From: Thermoflexia bacterium | GTDB lineage: Bacteria; Chloroflexota; Anaerolineae; B4-G1; SLSP01 | NCBI GenBank assembly: GCA_030605705.1 | Contig: JAUWHU010000303.1 | Coordinates: forward strand, 1-5,333 | Length of the DNA: 5,333 nt | Reading direction: 5' to 3' | Shown here: positions 1 to 5,333 of the stretch, one piece after another | Layout of the letters: each line of letters starts with the position of its first letter | Position numbering within the stretch: position 1 is the first letter of the stretch | Position numbers and translations under genes: made by a program | The notes under the pieces: model-generated | Seen by the model: only the letters and a program-made list of their open reading frames with translations | Told to the model about the DNA's origin: nothing | The model's database searches: none

Positions 1-33
1 CGTGGTGAACTTCTTGCTCAATGCACAAGAATT

Positions 34-1755
34 TCATTGATAAAGTACTAATTGTTCTTTCACCCAGGCCCGGATCGTTTGAGGATTGTCCAATTCCAGT
101 GCGTGTTGCGCCACCTCGCGCGCTTCGGCCAGCGTCAACGCGCGGATGATCTGCTTGGCGAGAGGGATTGCCGGTGGGTTCATGCTGAACTCATCAAGCC
201 CCAGGCCCAGTAAAATGGGAATGGCGAGGGGGTCGCCGGCGAGCTCCCCGCACAACCCCACCCATTTGCCCTCGGCGTGAGCGGCGGTGATCACGTTTCG
301 CACGAGGTGCAACACCGCCGGCTGAAACCCGCTACCCAGTGCGGCCACGAGAGCATTGGTGCGGTCGGCGGCTAACGTGTACTGGCTGAGATCGTTGGTG
401 CCGATGGAGAAGAAGTCCACTTCGGTGGCGAACCGCTCGGCCAGCAACGCCGCAGCGGGAATTTCGACCATGATCCCTATTTCTATGTTCTCGGCTACCG
501 GCTGCCCCTCGGCCAATAATTCGGCGCGACATTCCTCTAAGATCGTCCGGGCCGCCCGCACTTCGGCCACAGTTGCCACCATCGGGAACATTATTTTGAG
601 ATTGCCCCCGACGCTCGCCCGCAACGCAGCCCGCAGCTGGGGTTTGAAAATCTCCGGGCGGGCCAGGCAGAGTCGAATGGCCCGGAAACCTAAGAAAGGG
701 TTCATCTCGTGGGGGAGATCTAAGTAGGGCAGGTCCTTGTCGCCGCCGATGTCTAACGTGCGCAGGATGACGGGCCGGGAGCCAAACGCCTCGATGATGG
801 CGCGATAAGCCTGGTATTGTTCTTCTTCGTCGGGCAGGTGAGTGTGTTCCAGGTAGAGGAACTCGGTGCGCAGCAGGCCCACGCCTTCGGCGCCGGCCTC
901 CAATGCCGCAGCGGCCCCCGCTATATTCCCGATGTTGGCGACCACCTCAACCCGGTGGCCGTCACGGGTGATGGCGGGGGCGTGTGCGTCTTTCCGTGCC
1001 TGGGCTAAGAGCTGCGCGCCGGCTTGTTGTCGTGTCCGGTAGTCGGCGATGAGGGCCTCGTCCGGTTCCAATGTCAGCGTGCCTTCGCCGCCGTCTAAGG
1101 CCAACGTGGCTCCTGGTGGGATTTCCAGAACCTCCGGTTCCGCTCCCACCACCGCCGGCAGGCCCAGGCTGCGGGCCAGAATGGCCGTGTGAGAGGTGGC
1201 GCCACCTTCCACCGTACAGAAACCCAGCACCAGCGATTTGTCTAACAATACGGTGTCGGAAGGAGTCAAGTCGTGGGCCAGGATGATGGAAGGGGTCGTC
1301 AATCCGGCGGTCGGCGACTCGGCGACCCCCAACAGGATGCGGAGCACGCGGCTGGCAACGTCTCTCACGTCGGCGGCGCGCGCGCTAAAATACTCATTGT
1401 CTAAGGTTTCCAATATCTGCGCGTAGTTTTCAGCGGCGTCCTGCAACGCAGCCTCAGCGTTGAGCGACTGACCTTTGATCGCTTGCTGCATGGTTTCCAG
1501 CAGGTCGGGATCCTCTAACATCAAGGCGTGGGCCTCGAAGATGTCGGCTTCCTCTTTTCCCGATTCCGCCTTTGCTCTGGCCGAAATCTCGGCTATCTGT
1601 CGTTGCGCCGCTTCCAGGGCGGCTGCTAAACGCGCCCATTCCGCTGCCGGGTCCGTTACCGTGTGACGTTCGAAGTGCAGGTCGCCCCGGTGGAAATGAA
1701 AGGCCGGCCCGATAGCAATCCCGGAGGAGGCCGCGATCCCTTCGAATGACTTCAT
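34..1755 (-). CDS. ptsI: PTS Enzyme I (phosphoenolpyruvate-protein phosphotransferase)
   Basis: Enzyme I autophosphorylates from PEP, releasing pyruvate, and phosphorylates HPr. The 573-residue length matches standard single-function Enzyme I. Order: N-terminal HPr-binding helical region (about 1-145, with EAHALMLEDPDLL from 74); phosphohistidine domain with GGATSHTAILARSLGLPAVVG from 184, where the active residue is His189; and the C-terminal PEP-binding TIM barrel from about 260. The barrel residues fall on E. coli numbering exactly: Arg296 (GLLRTEF), Arg332 (LRTLD), Arg358 (GFRAI), Glu431 and Asp455 (the metal ligands, in MVEIPA and IGTNDLSQYT), and the general acid Cys502 (LCGELAGD). There is no GAF domain as in PtsP and no fused HPr or EIIA, so a plain PtsI is the best call. 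The ATG overlaps the HPr stop by four bases and has GGAG (1763-1766) 7 bases upstream. Only 33 bases remain downstream, with no convincing terminator, so the operon may continue. Confidence 0.96.
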   Translation of the reverse strand: MKSFEGIAASSGIAIGPAFHFHRGDLHFERHTVTDPAAEWARLAAALEAAQRQIAEISARAKAESGKEEADIFEAHALMLEDPDLLETMQQAIKGQSLNAEAALQDAAENYAQILETLDNEYFSARAADVRDVASRVLRILLGVAESPTAGLTTPSIILAHDLTPSDTVLLDKSLVLGFCTVEGGATSHTAILARSLGLPAVVGAEPEVLEIPPGATLALDGGEGTLTLEPDEALIADYRTRQQAGAQLLAQARKDAHAPAITRDGHRVEVVANIGNIAGAAAALEAGAEGVGLLRTEFLYLEHTHLPDEEEQYQAYRAIIEAFGSRPVILRTLDIGGDKDLPYLDLPHEMNPFLGFRAIRLCLARPEIFKPQLRAALRASVGGNLKIMFPMVATVAEVRAARTILEECRAELLAEGQPVAENIEIGIMVEIPAAALLAERFATEVDFFSIGTNDLSQYTLAADRTNALVAALGSGFQPAVLHLVRNVITAAHAEGKWVGLCGELAGDPLAIPILLGLGLDEFSMNPPAIPLAKQIIRALTLAEAREVAQHALELDNPQTIRAWVKEQLVLYQ

Positions 1756-2021
1756 CCTGTATCTCCAAAGTTGTTCTCTACTAAAGTCTGTAATGCTGCC
1801 AGCGACTCATCGGCATCGTCGCCCTCAGCCTCAATGGTGATGACGGCGTTTTGGTCTGCACCCAATGTCAACACGTTCAAGATGCTTTTGGCATTGGCTT
1901 TCCGATCTCTACAGGTGACTCGAATATCACTGTCGAACTGTTTGGCGGTTTTGACAAAGAGCGCGGCAGGGCGGGCGTGCAGTCCCACTTCGTGACGAAT
2001 GGTCAGGGTTATTTGGCTCAT
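1752..2021 (-). CDS. ptsH: HPr, phosphocarrier protein of the PTS
   Basis: HPr is a small cytoplasmic protein that accepts phosphate from Enzyme I and passes it to EII components or other targets. The 89-residue product has the family fold length and starts MSQITLTIRHEVGLHARPAA. With the ATG start the active-site histidine is exactly His15, with the supporting Arg17 and Pro18. The regulatory site motif NAKSILNVLTLG places a serine at position 46, the residue that HPr kinase/phosphorylase modifies in Firmicutes and some other bacteria. It lies 8 bases after the E2 stop, and its TGA overlaps the Enzyme I start in an ATGA, giving tight 1:1 coupling with its phosphate donor. Its place behind a 2-oxoacid dehydrogenase rather than sugar transport genes is the odd point. 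An Npr-type role is possible if no sugar EII exists in the genome. Confidence 0.95.
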   Translation of the reverse strand: MSQITLTIRHEVGLHARPAALFVKTAKQFDSDIRVTCRDRKANAKSILNVLTLGADQNAVITIEAEGDDADESLAALQTLVENNFGDTG

Positions 2022-2025
2022 ATTT

Positions 2026-2032
2026 TCCTCTA
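2026..2032 (-). promoter_or_regulatory. Ribosome binding site of HPr overlapping the E2 stop codon
   Basis: The minus strand reads TAGAGGA, 4 bases before the ATG at 2021. The first three bases, TAG, are the stop codon of E2, so ribosomes ending E2 sit directly on the HPr initiation site. An in-frame GTG at 2036 would start HPr inside E2 with five extra residues (MVEEN). The ATG is chosen because it places the active histidine at the canonical position 15. Confidence 0.75.
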
Positions 2033-3301
2033 CCACAAAAGTAAGGTGGGGTTTTCCAGAACTTCGCGGAGCTCGGCGAGAAAGCGGGCGGCTAGCGCGC
2101 CGTCTATGATGCGGTGATCTGCGGCCAGCGTCATTCTCAGCACCGGGCGGATGACGATCTGACCCTCTGGGCTGACGGTGGCTTCGGGCCGGGTGGCGCC
2201 CACGGCCAAAATGGCGGCCTGGGGAGGGTTGATGATCGCAGTAAATTGCTCGATGCCGAACGGCCCTAAATTGGAAAGGGTGAACGTTCCCCCGGCGACG
2301 TCGGCAGGTGTCAGTCGCCCCTCGCGGGCGCGTGTGACGAGTTCGTTGACCCGCCTGGCTATTTCGGCCACACCCTTAAGGTCTGCGTGTCGCACGACCG
2401 GCACAATCAGCCCTTCTTCCAGCGCGACCGCGATGCCTACGTTGATTTCGGGCAACAGGTGGATTTCTGCGCCGCGCAGCGTGCTGTTCAGCCAGGGATG
2501 TCGCTTGAGCGCCCAGGCCACGGCTTTGACCAGGAGCACCGTGACCGAGACGTGGGGGACTGCGGCGCGCTGCATCCTGGCGTTCAGAGAGGCGCGTGCC
2601 TTTTCAAACTCTCCCATATCCACCCGCATGGTGAAGTAAACGTGAGGTACTCCCTGGTAGCTGTCCGTTATCCGCTCAGCGATAGTGCGCCGTATCCCCT
2701 GCAGGGGAATCACTTCAGCGGCTTGCTCGGGCCTCTCCGGCGTGATGGTGGATGTCAGGACATCGGCGGCCTGCACGCGGCCGCGTGGCCCGCTGCCGGT
2801 GACGGTGCGGAGAGCAACGGCCCGCTCGCGCGCGATGCGTCTCGCCGCAGGGGTGGCGCGTGTTTTAGCCGGAGGGGGTGCAGATTGAGCCGCTATAGCC
2901 CTTTCCACGTCCGCCTTGCAGATTTTATTGCTGGGGCCAGTACCCGCAATCTCGCCGAGAGAGAGCCCCGCCGTGGCGGCCAGCCGGCGCGCGACAGGCG
3001 TCGCAGTCGGCGGCGGGGAGGGTGGGGTAGGAGCAGAGACCACTTCTTGAGGCGCCGCCTCGCCCGGCTTGAGCAGGTAGGCAATGATCTCCGTCACCGG
3101 CACGACATCCGCCGGGCCCGCACACACACCGGCGAGGATTCCAGAGGCCGGAGATTCGATATCCACCGTTATCTTGTCTGTTTCCACGACCAGCAATGGC
3201 TCGCCCTTTTCTACCTCTTCGCCCTCTTGCTTGAGCCATTCGATGATGGTCGCCGTCTCTTGGGTCATCTCCAGTTTGGGCATGATCACTGGGATTGCCA
3301 T
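2030..3301 (-). CDS. Dihydrolipoamide acyltransferase (E2) with one lipoyl domain and two apparent subunit-binding domains
   Basis: This is the core subunit of the complex: its swinging lipoyl arm accepts the acyl group from E1 and its catalytic domain transfers it to CoA. Residues 1-77 form a lipoyl domain with the lipoylation motif ETDKITVDIESP, in which Lys43 is modified. A Pro/Ala-rich linker (about 83-101) follows. Two stretches then both read as peripheral-subunit-binding domains (PSBDs): 102-137, beginning PVARRLA and containing GTGPSNKICKADVERA; and 151-184, beginning PAARRIA and containing GSGPRGRVQAADVL. Another linker leads to the acyltransferase domain from about 197 (VIPLQGIRRTIAERI), with TLSNLGPFGIEQF near 341 and the catalytic DHRIIDGA at 395-402 (His396, Asp400). 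The length of 423 fits one-lipoyl E2 proteins. The ATG is preceded at 7 bases by AGGAAGGA (3309-3316) and lies 2 bases after the E1 beta stop. Its TAG stop sits beside the HPr ribosome binding site. The acyl substrate is probably acetyl; a second binding domain is unusual (see findings). Confidence 0.94.
   Translation of the reverse strand: MAIPVIMPKLEMTQETATIIEWLKQEGEEVEKGEPLLVVETDKITVDIESPASGILAGVCAGPADVVPVTEIIAYLLKPGEAAPQEVVSAPTPPSPPPTATPVARRLAATAGLSLGEIAGTGPSNKICKADVERAIAAQSAPPPAKTRATPAARRIARERAVALRTVTGSGPRGRVQAADVLTSTITPERPEQAAEVIPLQGIRRTIAERITDSYQGVPHVYFTMRVDMGEFEKARASLNARMQRAAVPHVSVTVLLVKAVAWALKRHPWLNSTLRGAEIHLLPEINVGIAVALEEGLIVPVVRHADLKGVAEIARRVNELVTRAREGRLTPADVAGGTFTLSNLGPFGIEQFTAIINPPQAAILAVGATRPEATVSPEGQIVIRPVLRMTLAADHRIIDGALAARFLAELREVLENPTLLLW
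2750..2998 (-). repeat. Tandem peripheral-subunit-binding domains in E2
   Basis: Two adjacent coding segments (2891-2998 and 2750-2851) encode about 35 residues each on the same plan: P-x-ARR-(L/I)-A at the start, a central hydrophobic stretch, G-(T/S)-GP, then a basic turn and ADV. The second copy keeps the canonical GPRGR turn. In the first the turn is GPSNK, so its binding surface may differ. They are separated by a short Ala/Pro/Lys linker. The repeat is at protein level; I saw no obvious long DNA-level duplication. Confidence 0.75.
3071..3301 (-). other. Lipoyl (biotinyl-lipoyl) domain of E2
   Basis: This stretch encodes E2 residues 1-77. It starts MAIPVIMPKLEMTQETATI and contains the beta-turn lysine in VVETDKITVDI (Lys43), the site of lipoate attachment. 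The conserved second-half glycine (SGILAG) and the closing IAYLLKPGE are present. Only one such domain occurs before the linker. Confidence 0.92.
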
Positions 3302-3303
3302 TT

Positions 3304-4290
3304 TCAGATCCTTCCTTGCGCCAGCTCACGGGCTTTGGCGACAATATTCTCTACCTGCGGCACAGCATGATATTCCAATGTGCGGTTGTAAGGGATTGGC
3401 ATATCTCGCCCCGCCAGACGCACGATGGGAGCCTCTAAGTAATCGAAAGCCTCGCTCTCAGCGATGAGAGCTGCAAGTTCTCCGCCATATCCGCCGGTCT
3501 TACACGCCTCATGCACGATCAACACACGCCCGGTTTTCATCACCGAACGGATGATCGGCTCCGCATCTAAGGGCTTGAGGGTCCGCGGATCTACGACTTC
3601 CACCTCGATGCCTTCTGAGGCCAGTTGTGCGGCGGCCTCCAGGGACCGCTGGACCATCACCGAGGTCGCCACGATGGTCAGGTCTTGTCCTTCCCGTTTG
3701 ATCTCAGCGGCGCCCAAGGGGATGGTGTACGGTTCTTCCGGCACCGGCCCTTTGACCCTGTAGAGCAACTTGTGCTCGATGAAGATCACCGGATTGTCAT
3801 CCCGGATGGAGGCGATGAGTAACCCTTTGGCATCGTAAGGCGTGCTGGGCATCACAACTTTAAGCCCGGGGATGTGTACGAACCAGTTTTCCAGGCTTTG
3901 CGAATGTTGGGCTGCCGCTCCCGTTCCGGCTCCGGCGGGAGTGCGCATCACGAAGGGCAGAGTAGCTTTGCCGCCGAACATGAAACGGATTTTGGCCGCC
4001 TGGTTGACCAGTTGTTCAGAAGCCAGGGTCATAAAGTCCATGAACATGATCTCACCGACGGGTCGCATCCCTGTCAGGGCTGCGCCGGTGATCGCCCCGG
4101 CGATGCCCAGTTCGCTGATGGGGGTGTCAATCACCCGTTCCTCACCAAACTCCTCGAACAATCCCCGTGTGACGCCGAAGGCCCCGCCGTAGATGCCTAC
4201 ATCCTCACCGATGATGAAAACGTGCTCGTCGCGCCGCATCTCCTGACGGAGCGCCTCACGCAGCGCTTCAGAATAAGTGATTTCCCGCAT
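3304..4290 (-). CDS. Thiamine-diphosphate-dependent 2-oxoacid/acetoin dehydrogenase, E1 beta subunit
   Basis: This is the beta chain that completes the E1 active site with the alpha chain. Numbered from the ATG (328 residues, typical for the family), the N-terminal pyrimidine-binding domain has GEDVGIYGGAFGVTRGL from about 28 and DTPISELGIAG from 55; its Glu60 is the expected ThDP-activating glutamate. The catalytic-loop histidine is in AAAQHSQSLE (His129). HIPGLKVVMPSTPYDAKGLL from about 139 and NPVIFIEHKLLY from about 166 are close to AcoB/PdhB consensus as I know it. The C-terminal transketolase-like domain has VDPRTLKPLD at 233-242 and EACKTGGYGGELAALI from about 261, the segment that helps assemble the tetramer. 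It overlaps E1 alpha by one base and lies 2 bases before E2. No frameshift or missing key residue was seen. The YDAKGLL/EHKLLY wording leans toward the acetoin/pyruvate group rather than branched-chain dehydrogenases; the substrate remains open. Confidence 0.94.
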   Translation of the reverse strand: MREITYSEALREALRQEMRRDEHVFIIGEDVGIYGGAFGVTRGLFEEFGEERVIDTPISELGIAGAITGAALTGMRPVGEIMFMDFMTLASEQLVNQAAKIRFMFGGKATLPFVMRTPAGAGTGAAAQHSQSLENWFVHIPGLKVVMPSTPYDAKGLLIASIRDDNPVIFIEHKLLYRVKGPVPEEPYTIPLGAAEIKREGQDLTIVATSVMVQRSLEAAAQLASEGIEVEVVDPRTLKPLDAEPIIRSVMKTGRVLIVHEACKTGGYGGELAALIAESEAFDYLEAPIVRLAGRDMPIPYNRTLEYHAVPQVENIVAKARELAQGRI

Positions 4291-5243
4291 CAAGCGTACA
4301 CTCCTTCCTCAATGCTCTCAAGCGTAGGTTCCGGGCTGGCTTCGGCAAAAGTGACCGCGGCTTCAATCGCGTCGTAGGATTGCTTCTCGATTTGCTTGGC
4401 CCTTTCCTCCGTCAGCGCGCCTTCCTCGATGAGTAAGGCGCGGAAGCGCTTGATGGGGCATTTCTTTTTCCAGGATTCGATTTCCTCGCGGGTCCGGTAG
4501 ACATTGGCGTCGCTCTTGGAGTGCCCGCGCCAGCGGTACGTGAAGTTCTCGACCATTGAGGGGCCTTCGCCGGCCCGCGCGCGTTTCACCGCGGCGCTCA
4601 CGGCCTCGTACACGGCCATCACGTCATTGCCGTCCACGGTCACGCCCGGCATCCCATAGGCCGCGGCCCGGTCGGAGATACGCTGGATAGCGAAGGCTCT
4701 ACGTGTAGAGCAGGACATCGCGTACTGGTTGTTCTCGCAGACATAGACGACCGGCAGTTTCCAGATGGCAGCCATGTTCAAGCCTTCGTGGAAAGGGCCG
4801 AGGTTTGCCGCGCCATCTCCGAAGAAACAGAGTATCACCTGATCTCGCTTTTGCATCTTGAGGCTCAACCCCACACCCACGGCGATGGGGATCCCCCCGC
4901 CGACGACGCCATTGGCGCCGAGGTTCCCGCCCTCCGGGTCGGCGATGTGCATGGAACCACCGCGTCCCCGGCAGTAGCCGGTGGCTTTGCCCATGAACTC
5001 GGCTGTCATGCGCTTCAGGTCTGCCCCCTTGGCGATGCAGTGGCCGTGACCGCGATGCGTGCTCAAGATCAGGTCGTCGGGACGCAGGGTCGCGATGGCT
5101 CCTACCGCCGAGCCTTCCATGCCGATGGAAAGGTGCATCGTGCCGTGAATTTTTCCCAGCGCGTACAACTGTTCCGCTTTTTCTTCGAAGATGCGGATGG
5201 TATACATCTGGCGGAGTAGCTCTAATTTCTTCTCAACATTCAT
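4290..5243 (-). CDS. Thiamine-diphosphate-dependent 2-oxoacid/acetoin dehydrogenase, E1 alpha subunit
   Basis: This is the alpha chain of a heterotetrameric E1, which binds thiamine diphosphate (ThDP) and starts oxidative decarboxylation of pyruvate (or cleavage of acetoin), handing the acyl group to E2 lipoate in the cytoplasm. Numbered from the ATG (317 residues), it shows the family signatures in order: THRGHGHCIAKG at 62-73; the glycine-rich GGSMHIADPEGGNLGANG stretch from 95; the ThDP/Mg motif beginning GDGAANLG at 142 and ending in the NN pair at 171-172; and the loop YRWRGHSKSD at 236-245 followed by YRTREE. It ends in VYA, common in AcoA-like proteins. The length matches AcoA-type proteins (about 320-330 residues) and is shorter than many PdhA proteins. 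A GTG start at 5258 would give 322 residues. Its TGA shares one base with the ATG of E1 beta, so the two partners are translationally coupled. The clade (PDH/acetoin type) is secure; the substrate, pyruvate or acetoin, cannot be settled from sequence alone. Confidence 0.93.
   Translation of the reverse strand: MNVEKKLELLRQMYTIRIFEEKAEQLYALGKIHGTMHLSIGMEGSAVGAIATLRPDDLILSTHRGHGHCIAKGADLKRMTAEFMGKATGYCRGRGGSMHIADPEGGNLGANGVVGGGIPIAVGVGLSLKMQKRDQVILCFFGDGAANLGPFHEGLNMAAIWKLPVVYVCENNQYAMSCSTRRAFAIQRISDRAAAYGMPGVTVDGNDVMAVYEAVSAAVKRARAGEGPSMVENFTYRWRGHSKSDANVYRTREEIESWKKKCPIKRFRALLIEEGALTEERAKQIEKQSYDAIEAAVTFAEASPEPTLESIEEGVYA
4301..4310 (-). promoter_or_regulatory. Ribosome binding site of E1 beta inside the end of E1 alpha
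   Basis: The minus strand reads GAGGAAGGAG, a strong Shine-Dalgarno sequence within the last codons of E1 alpha. It lies 10 bases before the ATG at 4290 and 7 before an in-frame TTG at 4293. The ATG is preferred because family members begin MREITYSEAL-like, and the TTG would add only one extra methionine. Confidence 0.7.
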
Positions 5244-5249
5244 CGCTAG

Positions 5250-5275
5250 CTCTTCCACAATCTTTCTTGCACCTC
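5250..5275 (-). promoter_or_regulatory. Two candidate ribosome binding sites deciding the E1 alpha start
   Basis: GAGGTG (5270-5275) lies 11 bases before a possible GTG start at 5258. GGAAGAG (5250-5256) lies 6 bases before an ATG at 5243. The second pair has the better spacing and the commoner start codon, and the protein then begins MNVEKKLELLRQMY, as expected for this family. The GTG start would add only five residues (MEELA). Confidence 0.55.
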
Positions 5276-5276
5276 G

Positions 5277-5333
5277 TTAATCCTCTTTTAGAGCAGCGAC
5301 AATCTTGGCCTTCAATTTGTCTGCGCCAACGCC
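5277..5333 (-). CDS. 3' end of an unidentified upstream gene (partial)
   Basis: Reading the minus strand from the window edge gives 18 codons, GVGADKLKAKIVAALKED, followed by TAA. The peptide looks like the amphipathic, lysine-rich C-terminal helix of a cytoplasmic protein. Of the other two minus-strand frames, one hits a stop after six codons and the other reads as an implausible Cys/Arg-rich peptide that runs on into the next gene, so this frame is the credible one. Only 33 bases separate its stop from the preferred ATG of the E1 alpha gene, so it is probably an upstream member of the same operon. Too little is present to name the product. It does not resemble the usual C-terminus of a dihydrolipoyl dehydrogenase, but that is weak evidence. 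Confidence 0.6.
   Translation of the reverse strand, partial: GVGADKLKAKIVAALKED

Noticed and set aside
11..31. Hairpin (TTCTTG, 9-base loop, CAAGAA) just after Enzyme I as a terminator
   Set aside because: The stem is only 6 pairs and AT-rich, the loop is long, and no T-tract follows on the minus strand before the window ends, so it does not qualify as an intrinsic terminator.
1454..1768. Minus-strand alternative frame of 104 codons overlapping the start of Enzyme I
   Set aside because: It is a shifted reading of the Enzyme I N-terminus, and the real frame carries the family sequence without interruption.
2695..2708. Perfect 14-base palindrome TCCCCTGCAGGGGA in E2
   Set aside because: It encodes the conserved IPLQG segment of the acyltransferase domain, and one 14-base palindrome in about 5 kb is close to chance expectation, so no operator role is claimed.
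2387..3370. Long plus-strand open frame (327 codons) opposite E2
   Set aside because: It lies wholly antisense to a well-supported E2 and the start of its gap to E1 beta. Its translation is Arg/His/Gly-rich with no recognisable domain, as expected for a shadow frame in GC-rich coding DNA.
3874..4377. Plus-strand open frame of 167 codons opposite E1 beta and the end of E1 alpha
   Set aside because: It is antisense to clear E1 sequence, has no family motif, and has no supporting ribosome binding site or neighbours on that strand.
4788..5219. Plus-strand open frame of 143 codons opposite E1 alpha
   Set aside because: It is a shadow of the conserved ThDP-binding region; its composition is not protein-like and no domain is visible.

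Overview
The window holds one compact gene cluster, all on the minus strand and almost without gaps. In transcription order, from high to low coordinates, it contains: the last 18 codons of an unidentified gene; the alpha and beta subunits of a thiamine-diphosphate-dependent 2-oxoacid/acetoin dehydrogenase E1; its lipoyl-bearing E2 acyltransferase; then HPr and Enzyme I, the two general proteins of the PEP:sugar phosphotransferase system (PTS). Neighbouring genes overlap by 1 or 4 bases or lie 2 to 8 bases apart, and each has a purine-rich ribosome binding site inside or just after the preceding gene. This is the layout of a single translationally linked operon. No promoter, terminator, RNA gene, mobile element or CRISPR array was seen; the operon's promoter must lie beyond base 5333.

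The DNA is moderately GC-rich and clearly bacterial. E1 is split into alpha and beta chains, E2 has one lipoyl domain, and HPr carries both His15 and Ser46. The protein flavour (E1 of the AcoA/AcoB-like bacterial clade, HPr of the HEVGLHARPAALF type) would fit Chloroflexota or a related deep-branching bacterium. That placement is an impression from sequence style, not a demonstration.

Functionally, E1 (alpha2beta2) decarboxylates pyruvate or cleaves acetoin, and E2 passes the acyl group to CoA to give acetyl-CoA. E3 (dihydrolipoyl dehydrogenase) is not in the window. Enzyme I takes phosphate from PEP, releasing pyruvate, and passes it to HPr His15. The operon therefore joins a PEP-to-pyruvate phosphorelay to a likely pyruvate-to-acetyl-CoA complex. 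No sugar-specific EII or DhaM-type acceptor is visible.

The points most worth a second look are this PTS/dehydrogenase operon and the E2, which appears to carry two peripheral-subunit-binding domains in tandem instead of the usual one. I found no evidence of a wholly new system; all five complete genes belong to known families with intact catalytic residues.
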